Source: an uncultured Oscillatoriales cyanobacterium (lineage in GTDB: Bacteria > Cyanobacteriota > Cyanobacteriia > Cyanobacteriales > Microcoleaceae). Taken from it: 49,768 nt of DNA. A program made the position numbers and the translations under genes. Below, in pieces: positions 16,123 through 24,630 of this stretch (position 1 is the first letter of the stretch; every line of letters begins with the position of its first letter). Where the stretch lies: NCBI GenBank assembly GCA_903893625.1, contig CAITND010000206.1, positions 1 through 49,768 of the forward strand. The letters run 5' to 3'. The notes beneath the pieces are model-generated. The model was not told the DNA's origin. It searched no databases and was given only the letters and a program-made list of their open reading frames with translations.

Positions 16123-16779
16123 TCAACAGTCAACCGTCGATTCTGGAAGTTTTACCTGAGTTCCACCTAAACCACAATAACCATTAGGATTTTTGGCTAA
16201 ATATTGTTGATGGTAGCTTTCGGCGTAATAAAATTCGGGTGCTTCCAGAATTTCTGTTGTGATTGTGTCATGACCTGCTTGTTTAAGGGGGGTTTGATAA
16301 GCATCCCGTGAGGCTGCGGCTAATTGACGTTGTTTATCGGTATAAGTATAAATTCCTGAACGGTATTGTGTCCCCACATCGTTACCCTGGCGCATTCCCT
16401 GAGTCGGGTTATGGCTTTCCCAAAAGACTTTAAGCAATTGTTCATAACTGATAATTTTGGGATCATAGACGACTCGCACCACTTCGTTATGTCCCGTTAA
16501 CCCGCTACAAACTTCTTCATAGGTGGGGTTAGGGGTAATTCCGGCTGCATAACCAACGGCGGTACTAAAGACCCCTTCCTGTTGCCAAAACCGACGTTCT
16601 GCACCCCAAAAACAACCCATACCAAATATCACCATTTCTAAGCCTGCGGGAAAGGGCGGTTTGAGGGGATTGCCGTTAACATAATGTTTATCGGGTACAG
16701 GCATCACTTCCGTCCGTCCAGGTAAGGCATCGGAGGGGGAAGGCATTTTCAGCTTTTTACCGAGTCCAAAGATGTACAT
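16123..16779 (-). CDS. msrA: Peptide methionine sulfoxide reductase A
   Basis: MsrA reduces methionine-S-sulfoxide in proteins. The 218-aa protein has the active-site motif GCFWG with the nucleophilic Cys at residue 56, '[23 protein letters not shown]' style substrate-binding motifs around residues 120-145, and a C-terminal GYCGLGG with the resolving cysteine. About 45 residues precede the catalytic core ([21 protein letters not shown]), as in the longer plant and cyanobacterial MsrA group. The last codons (ESTVDC-stop) come from the adjacent GTTGAC repeat, so the terminal Cys is probably accidental. Confidence 0.96.
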   Translation of the reverse strand: MYIFGLGKKLKMPSPSDALPGRTEVMPVPDKHYVNGNPLKPPFPAGLEMVIFGMGCFWGAERRFWQQEGVFSTAVGYAAGITPNPTYEEVCSGLTGHNEVVRVVYDPKIISYEQLLKVFWESHNPTQGMRQGNDVGTQYRSGIYTYTDKQRQLAAASRDAYQTPLKQAGHDTITTEILEAPEFYYAESYHQQYLAKNPNGYCGLGGTQVKLPESTVDC

Positions 16780-17045
16780 GATTGAATAGATTTGTGAAGA
16801 ATAGCTTTACGTTCCTTAATATTAGCGTTTTTATCGGGGTTGTTGCTGAACGAGAAACCGGTTTTTTCAAGATTGATGATTGATTTTATAATTTGTTCTT
16901 CCTCCGGGGTGATAACTCCCTCTAAATTGGCAATTTTATGATATTTGGCTAAAAGTGCAACGGCAAAATCTGGATTAATTTGTTCTAGTAAAGTGTTTAA
17001 ATCCGGCGTATATTTAGGGAAATTTTTAAAGTTTGATACAATAAG
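16749..17045 (-). pseudogene. Open frame without a start codon, overlapping msrA: possible gene remnant
   Basis: A minus-strand frame is open for about 98 codons and reads like real protein ('FKNFPKYTPDLNTLLEQ', 'PDFAVALLAKYHKIANLEGV', 'TPEEEQIIKSIINLEKTG'). It has no ATG or GTG near its 5' end and its 3' end overlaps the start of msrA by about 30 bases. It may be the tail of a decayed gene or a gene with a non-standard start. Low confidence; otherwise the 293-bp gap between msrA and the kinase-like gene is empty. Confidence 0.3.
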
Positions 17046-17072
17046 TTAGAAAAATATTAAATTGTTTGAAGA

Positions 17073-17960
17073 ATGATGTGGGATCAAATTGCGGAACAGA
17101 TTAGTCAAGCCACAGGAGAACGGTTTCAAATTAGCGATCGCCGTTCCGTTATCGGCGGCTGTATTAATCAAGGATATCAGATTAGTAATGGTTCACGCCA
17201 TTATTTTATTAAACTTAATCAAGCTTCTGAATTTGCCATGTTTGAAGCCGAAGCTTTAGGCGTTCAACAAATGTGGGAAACCCAGACTATTCGAGTTCCT
17301 CAACCGATTTGTTGGGGAACCGTTAACAATTCCGCTTATTTAGTATTAGAATGGCTAGACTTAGGAGGAAAAAATCATCCTTCAGCTTGGGAAGAAATGG
17401 GACAAAAATTAGCGTTACTACATCAGTGGACACCTGCGCCAAATTACCCTGGTTCTCAAAAATTTGGATGGGAAATTAATAATACAATTGGCTCTACACC
17501 TCAAATTAATATTTGGAAAAATAATTGGGCTGAATTTTGGGAAGAACATCGAATTAGCTATCAATTAAAACTAGCTCAACGGCGGGGAGGCTATTTTGAA
17601 CAAGGAGAAAAATTATTGGGTAAAATTCAAGATATTTTAGCAGATTATCATCCCAAACCTTCTCTCGTTCATGGGGATTTATGGGGAGGAAATGCTGCCG
17701 TTACAACCGAGGGAGAACCTGTTATTTTTGATCCGGCTACTTATTTTGGAGATCGAGAAGTTGATTTAGCAATGACTGAATTATTTGGTGGTTTTCCAGC
17801 TTCCTTTTATCGGGGTTATGATCAAGTCTTTCCCTTAGAGGTGGGTTATGAACGGCGGAAAATGCTATACAATCTCTACCATATCTTAAATCATTTTAAC
17901 CTCTTTGGAGGTGGCTATGCTGCCCAAGCAAATCAGATAATTCGGGAGATTTTACGGTAA
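17073..17960 (+). CDS. Fructosamine kinase family protein
   Basis: A 295-aa cytoplasmic protein of the fructosamine-3-kinase / ketosamine-3-kinase family, which phosphorylates sugar adducts on lysine so that they fall off glycated proteins. It has the catalytic 'LVHGDLWGGNAAV' loop near residue 209 (Asp base and Asn), 'VIFDPATYFGDREVDLAMTE' style metal-binding DPA near 230, and an aminoglycoside-phosphotransferase-like N-lobe with 'YFIKLNQ' lysine. Length and motifs fit the bacterial family (YniA type). It stands alone between msrA and the REC-GGDEF-EAL gene. Proximity to MsrA, another protein-damage repair enzyme, may be coincidental. Confidence 0.92.
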   Translation: MMWDQIAEQISQATGERFQISDRRSVIGGCINQGYQISNGSRHYFIKLNQASEFAMFEAEALGVQQMWETQTIRVPQPICWGTVNNSAYLVLEWLDLGGKNHPSAWEEMGQKLALLHQWTPAPNYPGSQKFGWEINNTIGSTPQINIWKNNWAEFWEEHRISYQLKLAQRRGGYFEQGEKLLGKIQDILADYHPKPSLVHGDLWGGNAAVTTEGEPVIFDPATYFGDREVDLAMTELFGGFPASFYRGYDQVFPLEVGYERRKMLYNLYHILNHFNLFGGGYAAQANQIIREILR

Positions 17961-18037
17961 AATGTTGGTATACTAACTGAATAAGCCGAATTCATTATTT
18001 TAGAAAAGGTTTATGAAAGTAACAACTCTTTGATTTA

Positions 18038-19840
18038 ATGAATGACGTTCAACTTGATAGCCCAATTGCTAATATTTTGATTGTTGATGATACACCTGAT
18101 AATTTATATCTGTTGTCAGCGATGTTAACAGAACAGGGGTATGATGTTCGCTGTGTTATTAATGGTTCTGCCGCGATTATGGGAGCAATTGCTGACCCAC
18201 CGGATTTAATTTTGTTAGATATTCGTATGCCTCAAATGAGTGGATATGATGTTTGTACACAATTGAAAGCCTCAGAACGTACCCGTGATATTCCCGTCAT
18301 TTTTTTAAGTGCCTTAAATGAAGTTTTTGATAAAATTCAAGCTTTTGAAGTCGGAGGTGTAGACTATATTACTAAACCCTTTAAAATTCGAGAAGTTTTA
18401 GCCAGAATTAAAAATCAACTGAATTTACAAACGGCAAAATCAGAAATTCAAAAGTTAAATACTGAACTGGAAGAACGAGTCCGAGAACGCACAAAGGAAC
18501 TAGAACGAGCCAATTTGAGATTGCTACACATGGCCTCCCATGATGCACTCACTGGCTTACCCAATCGAGTGTTATTTATGGAACGATTGATGGCAGTTTT
18601 GGCTTATACCCACACCCATCCTAAGTCTCAGTTTGGGGTTTTATTTCTCGATTGCGATGACTTTAAAATGGTGAATGATTCTTTAGGTCATTTAGCCGGA
18701 GACCAATTATTAAAGGCTGTGGCGCGACGATTATCCGCTTGCATTCATCCGAATTATACGTTAGCTCGATTTGAAGGAGATGAGTTTACCGTCCTGTTAG
18801 AACAGATTGAATCGATTGATGAAGCTACGTTTTTAGCGCAAGCCATTCAACTCGCTTTAAGTCAGCCATTTTTACTCCATCAACATGAAGTTTTTATTAA
18901 TACCAGTATTGGCATTGTTTTAGGAACCGTAGACTATCAACAGCCGGAACATTTACTGCGAGATGCAGATACAGCCATGTATCAAGCCAAAGCATTAGGA
19001 AAAGCCCGTTATGAAGTCTTTAATCGGGAAATGCACATTCGCGCTTTAACTCGTTTAAAGTTAGAAAATGACCTAAGACGTGCTATTGACCGTCAAGAAT
19101 TTATTGTTTATTATCAACCTATTATTTGTTTGTCAACGGGTCAAATCAGCAGTTTAGAAGCCTTAGTTCGTTGGAAACATCCCCAACGGGGGTTAGTTCG
19201 ACCCAATCATTTTATTCCGATTGCCGAAGCAACAGGTTTAATTATTCCCTTGGGATTATGGGTTTTAGAAAAGTCCTGCAACCAACTAAAGTTTTGGCAA
19301 CAACAAGCGATACAACGAGGAGAAATATTTGACATAACAATCAGTGTTAATTTATCCGTAAAACAATTTTCTGAACCCGGTTTAATTGAACAAATTGATC
19401 GAGTTCTCGAAAGTTTGGAATTGGATAGTAAAAATTTAAAATTAGAAATTACAGAAAGTGCGATTATGGATAATCCTATCTTAGCATCAGAGATATTTGA
19501 ACAACTCAAAGCCCGCAAAATTCAATTAAGTTTAGATGACTTTGGAACCGGATATTCTTCCTTAAGTTATTTACACCGCTTTCCTTTAGATATCCTGAAA
19601 ATTGATCGATCTTTTATTAGCAATTTGGATTCTATGGAAAAAAATTTAGAAGTTGTTCAAGCCATTCTCAACCTCGCCCATCATTTAGGCATGAGTGTGG
19701 TGGCTGAAGGCATTGAAACCCAGGAACAATTATCCTTACTTCGGCTTTTAGGTTGTGAATTGGGTCAAGGTTACTTGTTCGCTCAACCTTTAGACCCACA
19801 AGCTATAGAAACGCTGTTTTTATCTCATCCCCAATGGTAA
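18038..19840 (+). CDS. Response regulator with GGDEF and EAL domains (c-di-GMP enzyme)
   Basis: A 600-aa soluble protein. Residues 11-130 form a receiver domain with acidic pocket D17/D18, phospho-acceptor D61 and the 'DYITKPF' lysine. A short coiled coil (about 135-165) follows. The GGDEF domain (about 170-330) has the signature written EGDEF ('ARFEGDEFTVL'), a change in its first position that may weaken cyclase activity. The EAL domain (340-595) keeps EALVRW, 'ESAIMDN', 'DDFGTGYSSLSYL', 'KIDRSFI' and 'AEGIE', so it is probably an active c-di-GMP phosphodiesterase. No partner histidine kinase is adjacent. Confidence 0.94.
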   Translation: MNDVQLDSPIANILIVDDTPDNLYLLSAMLTEQGYDVRCVINGSAAIMGAIADPPDLILLDIRMPQMSGYDVCTQLKASERTRDIPVIFLSALNEVFDKIQAFEVGGVDYITKPFKIREVLARIKNQLNLQTAKSEIQKLNTELEERVRERTKELERANLRLLHMASHDALTGLPNRVLFMERLMAVLAYTHTHPKSQFGVLFLDCDDFKMVNDSLGHLAGDQLLKAVARRLSACIHPNYTLARFEGDEFTVLLEQIESIDEATFLAQAIQLALSQPFLLHQHEVFINTSIGIVLGTVDYQQPEHLLRDADTAMYQAKALGKARYEVFNREMHIRALTRLKLENDLRRAIDRQEFIVYYQPIICLSTGQISSLEALVRWKHPQRGLVRPNHFIPIAEATGLIIPLGLWVLEKSCNQLKFWQQQAIQRGEIFDITISVNLSVKQFSEPGLIEQIDRVLESLELDSKNLKLEITESAIMDNPILASEIFEQLKARKIQLSLDDFGTGYSSLSYLHRFPLDILKIDRSFISNLDSMEKNLEVVQAILNLAHHLGMSVVAEGIETQEQLSLLRLLGCELGQGYLFAQPLDPQAIETLFLSHPQW

Positions 19841-19893
19841 TCTTGAAGAAAAAAATTGAGTGAGGGAAAAAAATTTTACCCTCAAATTTTTTC

Positions 19894-20127
19894 TTAAGGT
19901 AAACATTGCCAAGCTTGGGTGACTAATTCACTCAGCCAAAGCCGTTGTTCTCTGTTGAGTAGACTATCATCAGCCAGAACCTCAGCTTTGAGATCTTCTA
20001 AAGATTGTTGACGGGAACGGGCAATTTTAATCACACCTGCGAGCGCCGTCGCTACTAACTCATCGCTAACAGGTTGCTGCCGCAGGGCAATCATTTCTTG
20101 AGGACTTGTGGGAATTGGATAGTTCAT
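19894..20127 (-). CDS. Small conserved-looking helical protein, function unknown
   Basis: A 77-aa protein starting at the ATG at 20127 (MNYPIPTSPQEM); an in-frame ATG 24 bases upstream is less likely because it adds a low-complexity FNPPPHT. It is helical, with 'VATALAGVIKIARSRQQSLEDLKAEVL' style amphipathic segments across residues 25-50 and a short C-terminal helix (LWLSELVTQAW). No domain is recognised. It is transcribed opposite to its neighbours. Confidence 0.6.
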   Translation of the reverse strand: MNYPIPTSPQEMIALRQQPVSDELVATALAGVIKIARSRQQSLEDLKAEVLADDSLLNREQRLWLSELVTQAWQCLP

Positions 20128-20151
20128 AGTGTGAGGGGGAGGGTTAAACAA

Positions 20152-20456
20152 AGGATACAGAATAAGTTGGGATCACCAATAGAGTCTACAGGTTGGGAAG
20201 TGGTAGTTAAAACAAAAATAACAAGTTTCTACAAATTATAGACTTTTTGAAAAAATTCTTAGCATAAATACCAGGGAGACTGATCCCTGATCCTATCGGG
20301 GATCAGCTACGTTACACTAATTAATCAGTAGATTTAATCTAAGAGGAGGGGAAAAAAATATAGCAACCCTAAATAGGTTGTAACATTTTAATACTGATAT
20401 GAAACAACCAGAAGTATTACCCCTGTTCCCTGTTCCCTGTTCCCGGCTATAACAGT
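20152..20456. other. Intergenic region upstream of fraC
   Basis: It holds a hairpin with an 8-bp stem CTGATCCC/GGGATCAG (20280-20306), a GCAACC/GGTTGT hairpin near 20364-20382, and the heptamer TGTTCCC repeated three times (20421-20444) just before fraC. The fra promoter should be here but I could not fix it. No ORF is visible. Confidence 0.5.
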
Positions 20457-20963
20457 ATGCCAATCATAATCGCCTTGAGAGTTATTTTATTAAGAATCCT
20501 GCGGCTTTTAGTCTCGATTATGATTGAAGCCTGGATTTTCAAGAAAAGCTTTAATATATCCCCGAAGTTGAGCGTACAATATGCTATGGCTCTCAATTTA
20601 CTGGCGAATTCCTGTGAATGGATTATCTTTTTAAATGCGGAAACTCTGTTTCCAGCAGAAGCCCGAAAAGAATTAATTTATTATTTACTGGTAGAACAAA
20701 TTCAGGAAACATCCCCTTCAATTTTTTTATTAACGGCTTTTAATTTTACTTTATTACTCTTTATTAAATGGATGGGATTTGAAACCTTAAAAATTTTATT
20801 AAGTAAAGATATTCCTAAAATTACCCAAGTCTTTCAAGGCATTCCCGAAGAAAATCTTAAAATCACTGAGAAATATAAAGATTTTAGAGTCATCTTAATT
20901 GCCCATACCTTAAGTTATTCGCTATTTTTGGGATTAGTATTTGCCTTGTTGATTTTAGAATAA
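20457..20963 (+). CDS. fraC: Filament integrity protein FraC
   Basis: A 168-aa membrane protein with three to four hydrophobic segments (residues 3-25, 42-60, 78-98 and 146-166). It resembles FraC of Anabaena, which localises to septa and with FraD is needed for septal junctions and filament stability. The recognisable features are the N-terminal 'LRILRLLVSIMIEAWIFKK', the 'QYAMALNLLANSCEWIIFL' region and the order of genes: FraC, FraD (DUF5357), FraE (ABC-2 permease). The gene order strongly supports the call. It marks the organism as filamentous. It is separated from fraD by 22 bp. Confidence 0.85.
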   Translation: MPIIIALRVILLRILRLLVSIMIEAWIFKKSFNISPKLSVQYAMALNLLANSCEWIIFLNAETLFPAEARKELIYYLLVEQIQETSPSIFLLTAFNFTLLLFIKWMGFETLKILLSKDIPKITQVFQGIPEENLKITEKYKDFRVILIAHTLSYSLFLGLVFALLILE

Positions 20964-20985
20964 TTAAATAAAATTATATTTTTTT

Positions 20986-21567
20986 ATGAATAAACTAATT
21001 AATATTCTCAATCTTCTTAAACCTTCTAAACCCCTAGACTGGAGAACCTTTCTCCTCATCAGTCTTACGATTTGGATAGCATCTATTGTCGGAACAACTG
21101 ATCAAAATATTAGAGATAATTTAGCACTTCTGAGTTGGTTGGCGTTAATCATTGCCGTTGGGTTGAAAACCAGTCAACCCCCTTTTATTGTTGGAGGTAT
21201 TCCCTTAAGTCCTTGGACAACTTCATTGTTACTGTGTTTGATGATTTATCAAAAAACAGAAATCACTAGACCTTATTTTGCCTTGAAGTCCTGGCCAATT
21301 ATCGCAGCTTGTTTACTGTTTATTTTTGAATTTATTCGGGATAAATTTAAAATCCAGTCTCCTCCTCCTTTAGTCCGCATAGAGTTTATCATTATTTTAC
21401 TCATACACATTAATATTTACTGTTTTATAGAATTTTCGATCCGAGTGGAGAATTGGTTGGAAAGGGTTCCAGAAATTATTCCCAGACGCGAGATTTTTAA
21501 ACCGGATTCTGCTAAAATTGGTCAGGAGTTTCACTCCTATTTCTTTAAGGAAATTGATCGAGGCTGA
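20986..21567 (+). CDS. fraD: FraD-like septal junction protein, short form (DUF5357)
   Basis: This 193-aa protein has five predicted membrane segments (about residues 22-40, 48-62, 76-92, 104-120 and 130-152). In Anabaena FraD is about 340 residues: a similar five-helix membrane part followed by a coiled coil and a large periplasmic region that reaches into the septal junction. Here only about 40 residues follow the last helix, so the coiled-coil/periplasmic part is missing. That fits a non-heterocystous filament former with a simpler septum; the interpretation is inferred. Same strand as fraC and fraE. Confidence 0.75.
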   Translation: MNKLINILNLLKPSKPLDWRTFLLISLTIWIASIVGTTDQNIRDNLALLSWLALIIAVGLKTSQPPFIVGGIPLSPWTTSLLLCLMIYQKTEITRPYFALKSWPIIAACLLFIFEFIRDKFKIQSPPPLVRIEFIIILLIHINIYCFIEFSIRVENWLERVPEIIPRREIFKPDSAKIGQEFHSYFFKEIDRG

Positions 21568-21623
21568 GACCATTCATGATCCTCTGTCAACCCTGCTCAA
21601 AATTAAGACTTTGGAGATCAAAG

Positions 21624-22397
21624 ATGAATTTGAAGCGAATTGTTGCGATCGCTAGTAACGTTTTTTTTGAAGTTGTCCGCGATCGCATTCTGTATATTAT
21701 TGGTATTTTTGCTTTATTTTTGATGGCTTCCGTCCGTTTACTTCCTGAAATAGCCGCCGGGTTAGAAAATAAAATTATTCTCGATTTTGGCATGGCGATG
21801 ATCAGTTTTCTCGGCTTACTAATTACTGTTTTTGTGAGTGCCAATCTCGTCAATAAAGAAATTGAAAAACGCACTGTTTATTTGTTAGTTTCTAAACCCG
21901 TGAGTCGATCTGAACTCATTATTGGCAAACATTTTGGAATCTCAGCGTTTATTGCCGTTTTAGTCCTAGTGATGACGCTGCTGTATTTTGGAATTCTCAG
22001 TTTTAACAAAATTTCCTACCCCTTTACCAGTCTGAGTGTAGCTGTTTTATTTCTGTGGCTACAATTGTCTTTAATTGCGGCGGTGGGGATTTTATTAGGG
22101 GTATTTACCAGTTCCCTGCTCGCCAGTTTATTAACCTTTGGTGTTTATGTAATGGGAAGTTTAAGCCGTGACTTACTAGCATTAGGAAAATATAGTGAAA
22201 ACCCCACAATAGAACAATTTATGAGAGGGTTATATGTAGTTTTACCCGATTTAGCGCGACTGGATTTAAAAAATGAAGCCGTTTATGGTTACTTACCCGC
22301 TCCCCCCTTATTAATGATGAATGTGGCTTATGCTATCCTTTATATAATTCTATTATTATCTCTGTCGATTGCAGTTTTTTGGCGACGAGAATTTTAG
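21624..22397 (+). CDS. fraE: ABC-2 type permease FraE
   Basis: A 257-aa ABC-2 family membrane protein with about six membrane helices. The N-terminus 'IASNVFFEVVRDRILYIIG' and the 'VNKEIEKRTVYLLVSKPVSRSELIIGKHFG' cytoplasmic segment (split across residues 70-100) are typical of this permease group. The start is the ATG at 21624, preceded by GGAGATCAAAG; an upstream in-frame ATG at 21576 lacks a ribosome binding site. As third gene after fraC and fraD it fits FraE, the permease required for proper filament and heterocyst structure in Anabaena. No ATPase gene is adjacent. Confidence 0.82.
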   Translation: MNLKRIVAIASNVFFEVVRDRILYIIGIFALFLMASVRLLPEIAAGLENKIILDFGMAMISFLGLLITVFVSANLVNKEIEKRTVYLLVSKPVSRSELIIGKHFGISAFIAVLVLVMTLLYFGILSFNKISYPFTSLSVAVLFLWLQLSLIAAVGILLGVFTSSLLASLLTFGVYVMGSLSRDLLALGKYSENPTIEQFMRGLYVVLPDLARLDLKNEAVYGYLPAPPLLMMNVAYAILYIILLLSLSIAVFWRREF

Positions 22398-22428
22398 CTA
22401 AATTAGAAAAATAGGTTTAATCCAAACT

Positions 22429-23253
22429 ATGATAGTCACAGAAAAATTACAACAACTCCAAGCTCTATTCCAACAAATGGAACGGGCATTAATCGCTTAT
22501 TCTGGAGGGATAGATAGTACCCTAGTTGCTAAAATCGCTTATGATGTATTAGGAGATCAGGCTTTAGCAGTAACAGCCGTTTCTCCGTCTTTGTTACCCG
22601 AAGACTTAGAAGATGCTCGCATTCAAGCCGCCGAAATTGGGATTAAACATCAGGAAATTCAAACCCAAGAAATGGCTAATCCTAACTATACATCAAACCC
22701 GGTTAATCGGTGCTATTTTTGCAAAAGTGAACTCCATGATAGCCTAAAACCCTTAGCTGAAAACTGGGGTTATCTTTATATTGTTGATGGAGTTAATGCC
22801 GATGATTTACGCGACTATCGCCCTGGAATTAAAGCCGCAAAAGAACGAGGAGTCCGTTCACCTTTAGCCGAATTGGGAGTTAGTAAAACTGAAGTTCGAG
22901 AAATTTCTAAATATCTGGGTTTAAAATCTTGGGATAAACCCGCCCAACCCTGCTTAAGTTCACGGTTTCCATATACAGAAGAAATCACGATTACTAAGTT
23001 ACAACGGGTTGGTAGGGCGGAAGTTTATTTGAGAAAATTAGGCTGGAAAAACCTGCGAGTTCGTTCCGAGGGAGATACCGCCCGTATAGAATTATCCCCC
23101 GAACAAATTAAAGACTTTGTATTAATCACTGAATTACCCAAATTAGTGCAAGCATTTCAAGAATTTGGGTTTGTTTATGTTACTTTAGATTTGGAGGGAT
23201 ATCGAAGCGGAAAATTAAATCAAGTCTTGCCTTCCGAATTAATTAGTAATTAA
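22429..23253 (+). CDS. larE: ATP-dependent sacrificial sulfur transferase LarE
   Basis: LarE builds the nickel-pincer (NPN) cofactor of lactate racemase by adding sulfur to the pyridinium ring. The 274-aa protein has the PP-loop SGGIDS (residues 25-30), a CxxC in 'NRCYFCKSELH', and the catalytic or ligand cysteine in 'QPCLSSRFPY'. Three cysteines in this arrangement point to the type that holds a [4Fe-4S] cluster and is not sacrificial, in contrast to the single-Cys Lactobacillus enzyme. larA, larB and larC are not in this window. It starts 31 bp after fraE on the same strand. Confidence 0.92.
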   Translation: MIVTEKLQQLQALFQQMERALIAYSGGIDSTLVAKIAYDVLGDQALAVTAVSPSLLPEDLEDARIQAAEIGIKHQEIQTQEMANPNYTSNPVNRCYFCKSELHDSLKPLAENWGYLYIVDGVNADDLRDYRPGIKAAKERGVRSPLAELGVSKTEVREISKYLGLKSWDKPAQPCLSSRFPYTEEITITKLQRVGRAEVYLRKLGWKNLRVRSEGDTARIELSPEQIKDFVLITELPKLVQAFQEFGFVYVTLDLEGYRSGKLNQVLPSELISN

Positions 23254-23289
23254 ATAACCTCTTTCTATTAGAATTTAGGAGTTAACAAA

Positions 23290-24564
23290 ATGATCAATAG
23301 TTTTGACAAAAATCCTAGTGATAAAAAGCATTTATTGAGTCAGTTTAAGCTCAGAACTCAGATGCTTTTTGGTTATGGTATCCCCGTTTTTATGTTTGCA
23401 GTTTCTACCTACATTGTTTATACCAATGCCAATAAGGTATTTGAGGCATTTAATCAAGTTGAAAGCGTCCAAAAAAATATTATTGAAACGGATAACATGG
23501 CGTTATCGGGGAGTAATATGGTCGCCAATAGTCGGGGTTATCTTATTGCTGAAGAACCACAATATTTAGACTTATATCAACAAAGTTGGCAGGGTTTCCA
23601 AGATGCTAGTAATAGTCTGGATAATACGATTACTGTTGACGAACAAATAAAACGATTTGAACAAATGAAAGAAATCGCTAAAAACTATAATCAATATCAA
23701 AATCAGTTAGTTAGTTTGTTAGGACAGGGAAAGAGAAAAGAAGCTTTGGAGCTTTTTAAAACTGGTGTGGGTAGTAAACTTCTTTTAGATTTTTTAACCA
23801 TTAATTCTGAATTCAACGACACAGAAATCAAAAGACTCAATACAGAAAATACTCAAGCCAAAAATACCCTACAAAATGCGATTAACCTATTGATTTTTGG
23901 TTCAATAATTTCGGCGTTGACGGCTTTTATTATTGCCTGGTTAATTTCTTCCTTAGTCAGCCGTAAAATTAGTCAAGCAATTGAAGCAATTGATAATTCT
24001 TCCTTAGAAATTAATGTAGCCGTTGACCAACAGGAAAAAATTACCAGTAGTCAAGCGAGTTCGGTTAATGAAACTACCAGCACTATGGATGAATTAGAAT
24101 TTTCGGCAAAACAGGCCAGCGAACAAGCAGAAACTTCAACTTTAGGAGCAAGACAGGTTTTAAACTTAGCAGAAAATGGTAATCAATTAGTTCAGCAAAC
24201 TTTGACAGAAATTAACCAAACGAAAGAGAAAGTTGAAGCAATTGCTGAACAAATATTGCGTCTGAGTGAACAAACCAATCAAATTGGGAATATCTCTCAA
24301 TTGGTGGGTGATTTAGCCAATCAAACTAATATGTTAGCGCTGAATGCGGCTGTAGAAGCAGTGAGAGCCGGAGAATATGGAAAAGGGTTTTCTGTTGTGG
24401 CTTCAGAGATTAGAAAATTAGCCGATGAAAGCCAAAAATCTGCCCATCAAATTAATAACTTAGTTATGGGAATTAAACAATCCAATAATTCAACCGGAGT
24501 GGTCACTGAAGCCGGAATTAAAAGTGTGGAAAATACCGTAGATAGGGATTCAAAAACTCAATGA
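23290..24564 (+). pseudogene. Methyl-accepting chemotaxis protein, C-terminus broken by out-of-frame deletion
   Basis: The 424-aa product has a membrane helix (about 27-47), a four-helix-bundle-like periplasmic domain (50-200), a second helix (about 200-222) and the start of the signalling coiled coil with an intact hairpin tip ('[20 protein letters not shown]'). After '[12 protein letters not shown]' it ends abruptly with DRDSKTQ. In the next frame (24542-24610) the sequence '[19 protein letters not shown]' is the expected extreme C-terminus of such receptors. About 65-70 codons of the descending helix are therefore missing and the frame is lost. The receptor probably cannot form a full signalling dimer. 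No che genes are adjacent. Confidence 0.8.
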
Positions 24565-24630
24565 TGCCGCCTTTGATTTAAAAGATATTGTCCAAGAAAC
24601 ATCACGATAATCAGTTATCAGTTGAAAAAG

